A stretch of DNA of 64,000 bases. Source: Uranotaenia lowii (Eukaryota; Arthropoda; Insecta; Diptera; Culicidae). The notes beneath the pieces were generated by a model. The model had not been told where the DNA came from. It ran no database searches and saw only the letters and a program-made list of their open reading frames with translations. Every line of letters begins with the position of its first letter. Positions within the stretch are counted from its first letter, which is position 1. The stretch lies in the NCBI RefSeq assembly GCF_029784155.1, contig NC_073692.1:153170334-153234333 (forward strand). The letters are read 5' to 3'. The translations under genes and the position numbers were made by a program. Positions 11,640 through 23,747 of the stretch are shown in pieces.

Positions 11640-12053
11640 ATGAAATGCAAAACCAAATTTGAACCAGGATTTCAAAGCCGTTTTTCATTTCTAATTTCTT
11701 ACAACTATTCGAACTGAAAATCAAGAATCCTAAACTGGACACAGAATCAGAAACACGAAAATAGAAATAGAATTTTGGTGTTGATGGGTTTAATTTGAAA
11801 TCAAATATTTAGACCTGAATTTCTATGAAAGAATGTGGAAATTTGGAAAAACTGAAGCAGAATTTTGAACTGGATAAGGTTTTTGAGGTATTGGCATTAG
11901 TTTTAGTCTAGATTTTTACTCTTGAATAACTTTAGTGTAATATCATAATTTTATTTTGAGTTTAAAATTTTGAGTGTAGAGTAGAATTGCCCGCTCGCAT
12001 TTTTGGATCCTCATGGGGGGAGGGGGTTAACCCTCAATGTTCCTACGGCCATG
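11640..12053 (-). mobile_element. hAT-like non-autonomous element, partial copy
   Basis: The right edge is TTCCTACGGCCATG, matching the terminus of the complete element at 55,015-56,665. Read on the minus strand, the next ~400 bases follow that element in order. They include a C/G-run segment ending CCCCCATGA, CTACTCTACACTCAAAAT, ATTCTGCTTCAGTTTTT and CAGTTCGAAT, but all are diverged. A matching left terminus and TSD were not found, so the left boundary is the limit of similarity I could follow. Confidence 0.65.
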
Positions 12054-12580
12054 ACCTCTTCGATGGGTGTAGAAGAATATAAAATTCGATATTGCACGTT
12101 TCTCGCAATGGAAAAAAATTTCTGTTTATTGATAATTTGGGCTTACATATTCTTGAAAAGATGAAAACTTTTCATTCAATCGTTGAATTAGAGTCTAAAT
12201 CTGAATTTGATATTTGAATCAGGAATTGGAAACTTGAATCTGAATTTGATTTCTAAATTTCAAATCTATATCGAAAACATGAATATGCAATCTGAATCTT
12301 AATCTGATTCTGAAATTTGATATCTAAAATAGGAAATCTGAGTCTGAATTTAAAGTGAGAATCTTAACCCTTCGTTTCATAAAGTAACAAATTTGCAACA
12401 ATTAATGTATGGAAAAATGGAAAAATCGTATTTTATTTTAATTTTTTTTCTTGATGTACTCATCATTCTCAACTGTTTAAAATGATTTTTAAGGAAAAAT
12501 AAAAAATCATGAAACGAAGGGTTAATTTCCCATTTCTGTAATAAGAAAGGTCAAACGTGAATGAAGATGCTTTGAGAAAG
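12054..12580. repeat. AT-rich DNA with iterated CTGAATTTGA-like motifs
   Basis: From about 12,185 to 12,360 short variants of TCTGAATTTGATATC and GAATCTGAATCT recur irregularly. This looks like an old, very degenerate short-period repeat. No gene is seen. Confidence 0.4.
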
Positions 12581-14999
12581 CTCAACGATCGTGAAAGCTT
12601 GTTTCAATTTCTCGGTCTCTCACGAGGGCCAACAATTTCCATGAGTTTGAGTGACTGAGCACCATGGTCGGATCGGGAGAAAAACTCACGAGAGAATTGC
12701 AAATGAAAAACGTGCCCGACGAAGTTTTTCGTTCGGCTCTCCCGATTTCTGGCAACTCAAACTGTGGAGGACCGGACCAGAAACAGGTGGTTAATAATAA
12801 ATCCACTCTCAGCGGGAAAATATTTGCTTGCCACCATATGGGACTTCCGACGACGAGCATTGTTTTTCACTTCTAGTTTTTCCACACACTCTCACCGATT
12901 GGAAATGTCTCTCTGGTTCGCTCTTTTTACCGCTTCCAATCTCATTTTCTAACACACATTGTTGGGTATTATTGGGTTAAAAGTATTTTTCCCGAATTTA
13001 TTCTATGAAGATGATGATGATGAGGGCGACGACGACGATGAAGAGGAAGAAGATCTGCATCAACGGATGGACAATTGCATAGCAGCAGGGGCGTTGAATT
13101 GGGTTTGTGGGGCATGTTTGGGTACCGGGACTTTTTCGGAAGGTACTCCAAAAAGTATCAATTATGCTCACGTAACAAATGACGGTATGTTACATAAAGC
13201 TGCTCTTCCATCAGCAGATGCTGGAAGCGCAGGAAGCGAAACTTGTGAAGTGAAACGGCTTAAAGATTTCATGTGAAAGGTAATCCTTTTTCCTTGCGGG
13301 CGGAGAAAAATTTCGCGACCTTGGATTCGACGAAGAAAATTTTGATGGGTTGGGTTCAAGGAATATTTAAATAAGGTAGTGTCGAGAGCCATATTGGATT
13401 TTTTTTGTGACGTCACAAAAACGATTGTATCGAAAATTTACGTGAGAATGGTAGAAATAAAAAAAAAAAACACATTTTAAAACGAAATCGAATTCCAATT
13501 TCATTTTGATTTTGTTGTAAGGCCTCTATTTCACTATGTTATGAAGTTTTTTGGTCCTTTGAAGATTGCATAATGTTTTTTTTTCATAATTTATTAATAA
13601 TAGCAATGTCGCCTTGAAGCTAAAACGTGCAAAAATGAAGAAAATATCAGCTTCGAAAAGGTCTAGCTGGTAAATATTGAGTGTTCAACTGATTGTAATG
13701 ATTTTAATCCAACCGGTTTAACATATACAATTCTTATGTAGAACAATTAACATCTATTCATGATTGTTAACTCAGTTTACTAAAATGCCAAGAAAAGTTT
13801 GTGGTTTTGTATAAAAAATTGGATTTTGATCACTCAATTGGAATTAGGGGCTTAAACTGCACTGACTTGAACATTTTCATGGAAGACTTCGAACTAATTT
13901 TAAAGTTTTGCAAATTTCAGTGGTGAAAATCCACAATTTTTTCGATCTTCGATGGTCTTTTTTAAAGAAATATTATTCGGAAATGCAACTTTTTTTTGCA
14001 CTCATCTTGAAGAGCAAGAACCCTTCTACAATAACATGTTTTCAAAGTGGAAAATTTCCAGCAGATTCTCCGAATTATCATCGAAAAAGAAAAATTTCCT
14101 AGTTAATTAACAGATTTTTCGTGATTGTGACGTCTCAGCCTGTACCAATACTAGAGCAGGGTTGCCTTGGCACTACCTTCTTTAAATATTCCTTGGGTTG
14201 GGTTGTTCTTAATTTTGCTCTCTTCTTCGGCAGTAAAAAGAAAAAAAAATCGCAAGTGAGGGAGGTTGTGTAGCCGAGATTGGTATTGTTATTGCCACTT
14301 TTGTGCAATTTATTAATAAAAAGACAAAGATCTTAAGAGGATTAAGTCTCGGCTTGGTTTGTTTTTATCGTCGTTTTTCTTCTTTCGGGGGAAGGCTTTC
14401 TTGGCAATTTTTTTCTTCTGTTTTTTTTTGGCATTTCGCTAGGCGGCAAATTGGGTTCATTGATACAAAGGAAGGTCGTCTCGCCGTACCGAATGAGTTG
14501 AATGAGCTCGGTTCCATTACATTTGCTTTATTATTTATTACTGGGAGAGCTTTTTCGATTATTGGCATTTTAACATTGATTGAATTTACGGGATATTTGG
14601 CAATTGCTTGAGTTTTGTTTCACTGCACCCGTAGAAATGATAACAACGAAACATAGATTGCGTTAGCAGTTTAACTACCCTCCTGGAATCACAAAAAATA
14701 AGAAGGTATATTAGTGGTCAAAACGAAATTCTACATATTTCTACAAGTTTCTAACCAAGATTGTCAAGATTCGTCGCGTAAATGTTAATGTCGAGGAAGC
14801 GGACCTGCCTTCGAACCCGAAAAAACCTCGTACGCAGGCAATCAACATATGCGCGCAAGGATATTGGCACACAGCACCACAGAACACGCCAGCAGATCAT
14901 GGAGGCTGAGTTGCAAAGGGGAAACAGGAGAAAGGGATAGTGGGGCAAGAAGGGTAACGGCTGGGTACGGAACGCCATCGACCTTAAACAAAATGGTCA
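12581..14999. other. mixed-composition DNA without a recognisable gene
   Basis: Composition is less AT-rich near 12,590-13,380 and 14,260-14,620. One open frame (12,959-13,276, plus strand) starts with an acidic run from repeated GAT/GAC/GAG triplets and then CGACLGTGTF. Another begins at 12,664 in a good ATG context (CACCATGGTC). Neither resembles a known family or has convincing splice signals, so I do not call them genes. They could lie in unique host intron DNA. Confidence 0.4.
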
Positions 15000-15660
15000 T
15001 TATTAAGTTGTATCTCTGAGTGCGTACTACGGCAAGCTAAATCATCCGAGTACGATTCGTTCCACATTGTAGAAACAGTGCCAAATCCGTGAAAGAAGCC
15101 CGACGCAAATTACGGTCAACTACGGGACAGAGAACAACAAACTCGTTTGTTTGGGGAAGGGATGTACCTGGTAACCCAAGATCCGGAAGACCATTCGTGT
15201 GCCCGACCTAGCGCCTTGCCACCATTTTCACCATTGAGTTCCGGTATCGGTTTCCGAGGCAGCTCATCTGAACGTCGATCACAGCGTCCCTCCAGAACGT
15301 GGACGGCCTGCTGACTCCTACTTGAGGGCGTCGTGACTTACCACCACGAAGTTATCGACGAGCCGCATACCCCTCCATCAGCGCAGGGTGACTCCGCTGA
15401 AACTCACCAAGTACTGGAGACACGGAATTGCGACCTCAGGCCGCAAACTACTTCTGGCTAACCGAACCCACCTTAGCAACTTGGTAGTTTCGCCGCGCAA
15501 ATAGGAGGTCGTGATAGTTCCGGTTCCGAACGAGGAGGAGGTATACGCAAGGAGAGAGGCCCGAGAGCAGACGCGTGAGGTAGGAAAGTTTGTGCCATTA
15601 TATATTGTGTTGCGGGTCAGTCGACAAGTGCCTTCTTGTACCATAGAGGAAGGGGAATAA
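15000..15660. other. GC-richer degraded sequence, unassigned
   Basis: This stretch is clearly richer in G+C than its surroundings and broken by stops in all frames, as expected for a decayed transposable element. A plus-strand stretch near 15,030 (TACGGCAAGCTAAATCATCC) vaguely recalls the DNA-binding part of Tc1/mariner transposases. The match is too weak to call. Confidence 0.35.
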
Positions 15661-15964
15661 AGTGGACGAACAAAGCTCGAAACTTAATTATTTAGCGTTT
15701 CCTTGAAGTTCTTTGATTTCAAAAAGCCGACCCTGAGGCAAGAATTGGGGGAGTCTTAACAGTGCTGGGTAGTGACTCAACCCAAGGTTACAATATTTAT
15801 CATCATGTCTACTTGTCTTTTTGCCGTCTTGTCTTCTTGTCTACATCAAGGTGTGTATATATTCAGGAGGTGTTACCGAATAGCGAATTCCCGATTCAGC
15901 CATTTTGGCTATGTAGGCTATGCAACTATGCGGAACTCATGAAGTTTGTTTACCAACAAACCAC

Positions 15965-16085
15965 AGAAAAGCTGTGCAAAAAATGAACAAACTCATTGGG
16001 AGCCCTGCTCACTTCTCGCCTACTTACGGTGAAAGTCGGAGAACCTAGTGTATCAAAAAACCTTGGTCTACATTTCAAGCTGCAA
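15965..16085 (+). mobile_element. tiny RT fragment of a non-LTR element
   Basis: One frame reads LLTSRLLTVKVGEPSV then NLGLHF. This resembles the block after the RT catalytic motif in R1-like elements, where a vLLTS..TVKVGE..v...LKYLG pattern occurs. Only about 35 codons are present, with no flanking support. It is probably a relic. Confidence 0.35.
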
Positions 16086-17957
16086 ATAACATGATATTTT
16101 GTCCTTCTTCAACATTAGACCAGAATGAGAATGAGAATGTCATTGAAATGAAATTTAAACTCGTGACAGTCGCATGACATTTCCCATAACATTTCTCAGA
16201 GACTTTAATGACATTGACAGTCATCCTAAAATGTTACGCTAATGAAAAAAAATGTCATTGAGTTTTGCAATGACATTCGCCAACCAATTTTCCGCCAACT
16301 TATTGAGACGTTTTGTTTTTCCTTGACATTTTCATCCGTTTAGTTAAGTCCGATTTTATACAGTCCAATAGCTCAAGCTGAGTTTTATTTTATAAATTAG
16401 CAGTTTTGATGAAATTTGTTTTCCAATTACAAATCAATTCAATTCAATTACAATAAATTTTCAATGCAGATACACAAATTTTCAGTATAAAACTAGTTCT
16501 TTCCATGCCGATTCATAATAGTTATACTTAACTTTATTTGAACGTATCATGGGAAATATTTCTATAAAAAACCATCTTGAAAATTGAATTTTCCTACAAT
16601 TGCATTAAAAATTCGCATGTTATACAGAAAATCTGTATCTGTATTTTTTTTAAAAAATATGTTTATTTGAAACGGCTCATACCGAGGGTTTTAAAGAGCC
16701 AAACACTTGTTTTTGTATTTACAATTCATTACTTGTATAGTTGAAGAAAAAAGAATAAAGGAAAAGGGAAGACGCATTTATACACAATATCGTAATTTAT
16801 ATACATGTATCTGTATTAGAAATTAAAATAAAAAAAGGGTGGATGCGAGTACGTGGCAACCTTACATTCTAAATGGCTGAAAAGTCTATTGTAGCCCAGC
16901 TTCTAGTAATTCATATTGACCGATTCCAAATCATGTTATTTTCTAGTAAACTTATAAATCAGAAAAGTAGTGAATTTATAAATCAGAAAAATTAATTTCT
17001 AATAACGATCATTTTTTTTAATGTCAAAATTATCAATTGATCACGAAAGTAAGAAATTTGAAAAAAAAAGTTCAGCAGTGCAAATAATAAAAACCCCCTA
17101 GCTTTACTGTCCACATACACGTATCTATATCTCTAACCATTGAACCGAAAATATGTACAATGAATCTCTCCTTCCTCATAATAACTGTACATTTCATAGT
17201 TGATCTGAAATCTAGTAGGTATTCTATTTCCATGCGCTCCTGCGGTTTTCTAGTGAACGTAAAAATTTAGAGATGGTAATTACTTTAAACTTGTATTCTA
17301 CCTAACATTTCATCATACTTACATAATACTTTATAAATTGTCTCCAGCAATACTATTGAGAAAGTTTTGAGCTTATACAAACTGATTTTTTATCACCGCA
17401 GAACAAAATTGGATACAAGAAAACGTGTATGACGTCATTAGATTTTGAAATATTCTACTGGACTACTTTTTTATTCGAAACGCACTAGCTTTCATCAATT
17501 ATGTACTGTTGAATATTCGATGATTTTGCTATGAATTCCTGAAATTTTCATTTATTTTGTTATTCTCAACATTAACTACTTTTCGTCGAGTTTTTTTTTA
17601 TCATTATCAATATAATACAGTTTAATATGAAGATAAACTTTGAAAAGTTTCTTCAACAAATATAAAAAGTTCTGGCGATGATGTTTAGATGAAGCAAATA
17701 CAGTTTGAAATGAATATATAAATTAATAAACAAAGAATCAGTCAAACGTTTGCATATACATATTTATACATAGCCGCAACATAAATACGAAAGTTTCATA
17801 ATAGATTCCACAAACTACATTACATTCCTAAGATTGGATTCGAAGAATTCTTGAATTGCAAAAAAACTCAAAACTTAATAAGTGCATAGCACAGAGTATA
17901 AATTTTTAAACAAAATAAACTATTTTCGAAGCATGATGAATCAATTATGGCTGAAAA
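16086..17957. other. AT-rich non-coding DNA
   Basis: No gene is recognised. Near 16,120-16,280 the motif ATGTCATT or its complement AATGACAT recurs about ten times in both orientations, resembling a decayed short inverted-repeat element. A T-rich segment at 16,650-16,710 could be the 3' tail of a minus-strand retroelement. Confidence 0.45.
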
Positions 17958-18162
17958 TAACGACCGAAGGGGCCAATGTTATTGATGAAAAACGGCCGGA
18001 AGGGCCGGTTCTTCAACATCAGCATCATCAACGTGCACAGCCTTCACATCGGAAGTACCGGTGACGACAAAGACGAATTTTACGCGCAGCTGGAGCGTGA
18101 ATACGACCGTTGCCCAAAACATGATATCAAGATCGTCATCGGGGATTTCAATGCTCAGGTCG
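17958..18162 (+). mobile_element. family B non-LTR element, 5' part of endonuclease domain
   Basis: This is the first visible part of a 5'-truncated APE-type non-LTR retrotransposon that resumes at 19,186. The frame holds RFFNISIINVHS, then EFYAQLEREYDRCP and the endonuclease motif IVIGDFNAQV. The frame is cut within the codons after GDFNAQV by the element at 18,163-19,185. The duplicated target GGTCG allows the original reading to be followed across the insertion. Confidence 0.85.
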
Positions 18163-19185
18163 CACTATGAGACAGTTCCATACAATGAGGCGGCAAAAAG
18201 TATAATTTTACTATTTATGAACTTTTTTGAAGATGAAATGAGATGATTACATCCGATATCCAATATAAACTATTTTTGGCTTTGGTTTTACATGTTTGCT
18301 CAGAAAGGACAATAAAATTGGAACATTAACTCGTAAAAATGCATAGTGTAGTTTTGAGACAATAATTGTTTAAATAAACTTATTTCGGAAACGCGTGCAT
18401 ATTTTTAAGTTCTGTGTTCACAAAATATATGTGAGAGATTAAAGCAAAACCACTCAAGGTATTTTTGTTCAAGATTATTCAGTTTTGTTTGAAGAATTAA
18501 AGAGTACACGCAAAAAAAAAATGCAGAATTAAAATTTTATAATTTTTGGGAAATAATTAGTTTTTAAAAAATCTCAGTTATTTCTACATATATCAACATT
18601 CTATCATAGCTTTTGGTCACAAGCAATTACAATCATCTTCCTGCACGTTATGAACAATGTTGGCCTAAAAATGGTTAAAAATTACCCATTTTTTGTTTTT
18701 ATTATAACTTTGAAGGATGCAAATATATGCAACTATTTTTTCTTGCATTCAAATTATTAAACTCTTAGCTATGTTTAAAAGTCAAAAAAAGTTTTGGAAA
18801 ACGTAAGGCTTTTTTCTTAGAAACCAAAATGTTTATACCTTTTGAGTAAATCATAAAATTACTCATTTTTTACACTTTTTTGTTAACCGTGTAAAAATGA
18901 AAAATATTTCGAAAAGAAGCTTAGAAAATAAGCTTTCTAACGATGTGTTGGGAACTGGTGTAGCATTTCATTTAAAGGAGAAAAAATGATTTTAACATTA
19001 TTGGAACAAAAGTATATTTTTCAAAATTTTCTAAGTCTGATGTCTGTGAAACGATAAGTGCTTATGATAATGATCTGAAAAATTGAGGATATCTTAGTTA
19101 AATATAAAGCTACAAACTGGTATATGACAAATATCATTACGATGAAGTTGATTTTTGACTTTTTGCCGCCTCAAACCCCATAGTG
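18163..19185. mobile_element. Transib-like non-autonomous DNA transposon with RSS-like ends
   Basis: The 1,023-bp element interrupts the endonuclease domain of a family B retrotransposon. It starts CACTATG and ends CATAGTG, a perfect 7-bp TIR, and is flanked by the 5-bp duplication GGTCG (18,158-18,162 and 19,186-19,190). A second conserved block, TGAGGCGGCAAAAAGT, lies inside each end. Measured to the 9-mer GCAAAAAGT, the spacer is 23 bases on the left (18,170-18,192) and 12 bases on the right (19,167-19,178). CACTATG-type ends and GC-rich 5-bp duplications are characteristic of the Transib superfamily, relatives of RAG1. The AT-rich interior has no transposase, so it needs an enzyme from elsewhere. 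Superfamily assignment rests on ends only. Confidence 0.75.
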
Positions 19186-21460
19186 GGTCGGCCAGGAGGA
19201 GGAATTCAAACCGACAATTGGACGGTTCAGTGCGGTACGTAGTACCTTTTTCCAGCACCTCCTCCCACACAAGTACACCTGGAGATCACCGTACCAAACG
19301 CAATCACAGATCGACCACGTTTGGATTGACATCCGGCACTTCTCGGACATCATAGACGTCAGATCCTGTCGAGGCGCCAACATCGAGTCAGATCACTATC
19401 TGGTGATGGTGAAGGTACGCCCAAAACTCTCCGTAGTGAACAACACATGAAACCGGCGCCCGCCTCGGTTAAATATCGCACGACTGAAGCAGCCTGAGGT
19501 CGCGGCAGACTATGCGCAATCGGTCGAAGCAGCGTTGCCGGCAGAGGGCGAGCTTGACGAAGCCCCTCTCGAGGACTGTTGGGATATAATCAAGACAGCC
19601 ATCAGCAGTGCTGTGGAGAACGTCATCGGTTATGTGGAGCGAACTCGACGGAACGACTGGTTCGACGAGGAGTGTAGGAGAGTGATGGACGAAGAGAATG
19701 CCGCGCGGGCGGCAGTAGTATAAAGAGGCACCCGTTGAAATATGGAAAATCACCGACAGCGGAAGAGGCAGCGAGTCCGAATTTTCCAGGAGAAAAAGCG
19801 CCGCCTGGAGGAGGAGGAGCTCGAGGAGCTGAAGCAGCTCCATCGTTCCCAAGAAACACGAAATTTCGATCAGAAACTCAACGCATCCCGCAAAGGCTTC
19901 GTGCCGCAAGCCGAAATGTGCCGGGATAAGGACGGAGGCATCCTGACGGACAACCGTGAGGTGATCAAAAGGTGGAAGCAGCACTTCGATGAACACCTGA
20001 ACGGCACACATCAGGTGATCAAGACAGTGGGGGAAGGTACATCGCCGGCGTAGCCAACGAGTCCTCTACGCCAACCACTCCCAACGACGACTGAAGTTAA
20101 GGAAGCCATTCGCCAGCTGAATAGAAACAAGTCGGCTGGGAAGGATGGCATCGCAGCTGAACTCATTAAAATGGGCCCGGACAAGTTGACCGACTGCTTA
20201 TAACGGTTGATAGTCCGGATCTGGGACATAGAACAGCTACCGGAGAAGTGGCAAACAGATTCGTGGGAAGTCATCAGGCCGGCTTCATGGAGGGACGGTC
20301 TACGACGGACCAGATATTCACATTACGGCAAATCCTCCAAAAATGCCGGGAGCACCAAGTCCCTACGCACCATCTATTCATCGACTTCAAAGCCGCATAT
20401 GACACGATCGACCGTAACGAGCTATGGAAAATCATGGACGAGAACGGCTTTTCCGGGAAGCTGATCAGACTGATCTAGGCGACGATGGATGGAATGCAGT
20501 GCTGTGTGCGGATTTCGGGTGAATTGTCGAGTTCATCTATCCTGCATGATGTTCAACATGGCGCTAGAAGGTGTTATTCGACGAGCGGTGGGCGAAATGC
20601 GGGGCACGATTTTCAACAGATCCAGTCAACTTATCTGCTTTGCCGATGACATTGATATAGTCGGCAGATCATCTGCGGCGGTGGAGGAGATCTACCGCAA
20701 ACTGAAACGCGAAGCAGGGAGGATTGGGTTGATGATTAATACGTCCAAGACGAAGTACATGCTGGCCTGCGGATCCGAGACCGACCGAACCCGCTTGTCC
20801 AGTAGTAACAAGGTCACGATCGACGGCGACGAGCTGGAGATAGTCGAAGACTTTGTCTATCTCGGCTCACTGGTGACCGCAGACAATGACACTAGCCGTG
20901 AGATCCGGAGGCGAATCATCAGCGGAAGTCGTGCCTACTATGGACTCCACAAGCAACTGCGGTCGAGAAGACTTAGCCCTCACACGAAGTGTAACCTGTA
21001 TATGACGCTTATAAGACCGGTTGTTCTCTACGGGCACGAGACATGGATATTGCTCGAGGAGGACCTGCGTACACTCGGAGTATTCGAGCGACGAGTGTTA
21101 AGAACCATCTTTGGCGGCGTACAGGAGAACGGAGTGTGGAGGCGAAGGATGAACCACGAGCCCGCGCGACTCTACGGCGCACCCAGTATCCAGAAGGTGG
21201 TGAAGGCTGGCCGGATACGCTGGGCGGGACATGTTGCGCGAATGCCAGACGACTGTCCTGCAAAACAGGTGTTCGCTACGAATCCGGTAGGAACAAGACG
21301 AGCGGGGGCGCAGCGAGCGAGGTGGTTAGATCAAGTGGAGCGTGATCTGGCGAACGTGGGGTGCCCGAGAAATTGGAGAACGGTTGCCATGGACCGAGTG
21401 AATTTTAGGAATTATGTTCGTCAAGTTATGTCGTGAGACGGAATACTATGTAAATAAAAT
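19186..21460 (+). mobile_element. family B APE/RT non-LTR retrotransposon, main body, decayed
   Basis: The endonuclease domain continues with QIDHVWIDIRHFSD and SDHYLVMVKV (to about 19,430). A linker with NDWFDEECRRVMDEENAARA follows (about 19,655-19,720). RT blocks follow: LNRNKSAGKDGIAAELIK (about 20,118), QAGFMEGRSTTDQIFTLR (about 20,275), FIDFKAAYDTIDR (about 20,380) and catalytic FADDIDI (about 20,639). The longest open piece is 20,489-21,436 and ends with GHVARMPDDCPAK and VRQVMS, then a TAAATAAAATAA tail. There are several stops and frameshifts. About 50 codons before the QAGFMEG block and the LKQGD-type block are missing, so the copy is inactive. Its C-terminus is the source family of the insertion at 7,327-7,713. 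Confidence 0.9.
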
Positions 21461-21794
21461 AATGGTTTTTCATGTTTCTCCCGAAAAAAATGTCCTAAAA
21501 TTCCATACAAACTTCGACTCGTTGTGCGACCCCTTCCCGTGATCCGATCTGGAACAAATTCGGCATGAAATCTTGTCTGCAGCGCATAACTTTCCACTAT
21601 ACAACATTAACGACCAGCAGCCGATGTTTGAAAGCCGAAACCAAATTTGAACACCAAATCGCCCCTCAGGAAACTAAACCGCATCTTACCTCAGACTTCA
21701 ACTTCTATTCCCACAGAAGGAACTTGATAGACGCGTACCTAGTCGTACACGCATCGAAATTAAAAAAGTGATCTTTTCTTACTACCCTCCCCCA
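21461..21794. other. non-coding spacer between two retroelement fragments
   Basis: No feature is recognised in these ~330 bases. Confidence 0.5.
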
Positions 21795-22085
21795 CATTTC
21801 TGTCATCAAAAGGCGCTAGAAATCGAGATTCGGGAACGTAAGTGGAGATGGATTGGCCACACGCTGCGAAGAGATGAAAACGAGATTTGCAGAGAGGCGC
21901 TTGACTGGAATCCAGATGGGCATCGAAGAAGAGGCAGGCCCAAAAGCTCGTGGCGGCGAAGTCTAGCCGCTGAAATCCGAAACCTTGGCTGGCAGCAAGT
22001 GAAGACGCTGGCTCCGGATCGCCAGCAGTGGAGATCTTTTATCTCAGCCCTATGCGTCGGTTAATCGGCGCCGGACCCTTAGATA
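21795..22085 (+). mobile_element. non-LTR retrotransposon fragment, RT C-terminal tail (family A)
   Basis: This 5'-truncated copy of about 290 bases encodes CHQKALEIEIRERKWRW, IGHTLRRDENEICREAL, RRRGRPKSSWRRSLAA and LGWQQVKTLAPDRQQW, then a stop. The end is GGCGCCGGACCCTTAG plus AGGTAGGTA. It matches the copy at 1,703-2,035 closely, apart from a short in-frame deletion after AAEIR. The shared short length and shared 3' end are typical of abortive reverse transcription. Confidence 0.85.
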
Positions 22086-23747
22086 GGTAGGTACAATACA
22101 AAAATACTCAAAATGCATAGTTGTAGAACATTCGGAAAACTTAGAAAATATTAAGTTTTTAAAATTCGTTATTTCTACCTTTAACTATTCCTGATATATT
22201 ACATCAAAAAGGTGTAATTGCGAATCATATAGACTCTAACCCAGAAGAAAAGATTACAGTACATTTTCGATTCTTTATAGTTTTGATTTGGGCGAGCTTT
22301 TCAAGTAGAATTAAAATTTATCAATATCGCTTATTTGAAAACTTTTATGATAAAAAAAATCTTCGGAAATATTTCCTAAACAAGTTTATAGAGTTCTATG
22401 CAGCTGTCTTCAAATTTTTTTTTTTATAGATTTCTATTTAAGAATGCTATTCCTTTTTCTTATGTAACATTTCCTAACACTCGATAATACCCCCCTCAGC
22501 TAGCCTTTACAGAACTCCGATTTCACAGGTGTTAAAATTTGATGACATATTACATAACATGAATCAAGTACATAACATGAATCAAGTAATATGAAGAAAT
22601 GTAAAAATATCTTTTTCGGCAAAACCTCTATTCAAACTTCAATGGCCAAACCTCTTCAATTAAAATTCAGTCCCCATTCTCGACACACTATCAATAATGA
22701 TAAGTATCTTGCAATTTCTGAAAATGCTGATTGTAACCACATCCACATCGTCACATAATTGCCGAGTCTCTCTCCTCAACCACTTTGCCTTCATTCGTTT
22801 CGTCCTGCTTCAAAGGGCAGGACAATCCCATCAAAGCAGCGAATCCATGCCAAGAGATTGCCACAATTTTCCGGCTGATTTCCATTCGACTACCTATGTT
22901 TACCAACTGGATTTTGGACACGGGCTTTTCGGTCGCTCTCAGTTCGTTTCGGTGTGTGGATGTGGGAAATTTTGTGTTTGAAATTTTTTACAGAGAACAA
23001 ACAATCCCGACCGAACGTGAGTTCCATATCAGCAGGCTCAAAATGACTGAAATTTCCCACCCACAACGATGTAAGAGGAACAAAAATAAACTTAATAAAT
23101 ATGCGATTCTCTCATTTTCTCGCACACCGATTTTTTTTTCTCGTTTTCCTCTGTTTTGGGCGGCCAGTCAGCTGGTTGTGAAATTCTCCGAACGACGGGA
23201 TTGAATTGTGAGTCGCTCATTTTCCGGATGCCGATCATCGAGAACCTTCCTTTACTGTCGCTGTCGGTTTTAATTTCAGAGAGGTTTTATCACACGATCT
23301 CACGATTAGAGGCTGTCTCGCAGTACCACTACGTGATGATGATGGTGATGATGGATACCTACATGTGGTTTTACTGGTTTTACTGAGCGAGCGAGCACTA
23401 ACTATTACATGTCGAGGGAAATCGTTTTGACGAGAGTCTGGTTCGACGGGATGCCAGCTCGTTTTTCTCCAGATTCGGAAGAAAATTTGTTATGAATCCA
23501 GGGTGATACGATTAAAAGTTACTATTTTATAAGTAGAGGAAATAGGAACAAATGGGAACCTTCAGGAAAACGTTTTTATTAAATTATAAAAATGGTCATA
23601 ATATATGAGTTATTTCTATTCCGTATTTAGATCCTTAGGAAGTCCATTTCTTATATGGCTGGAAATTGAACAAGTATATAGGATTTAGCGTTAAAAAGAT
23701 GCATTTTTAATCGTGTGACAAAAAAATTAAATGTAATTTCTGAAAAA
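22086..23747. other. non-coding DNA, no gene recognised
   Basis: The stretch is AT-rich to about 22,690. Composition is then mixed and appears unique between 22,690 and 23,480, with open frames of 76-139 codons that resemble nothing known. A short GATGATG-type run lies at 23,335-23,352. It may be unique intron or intergenic DNA. Confidence 0.4.

Noticed and set aside
12959..13276. 105-codon frame with an acidic run
   Set aside because: The acidic run comes from GAT/GAC/GAG triplet repeats; the rest has no recognisable domain and no splice support.
15020..15200. Possible Tc1/mariner DNA-binding remnant
   Set aside because: Only a few residues fit, frames break at once, and no catalytic block or TIR was found.
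19469..20011. 180-codon minus-strand open frame
   Set aside because: Antisense shadow of the family B endonuclease/RT linker on the plus strand.
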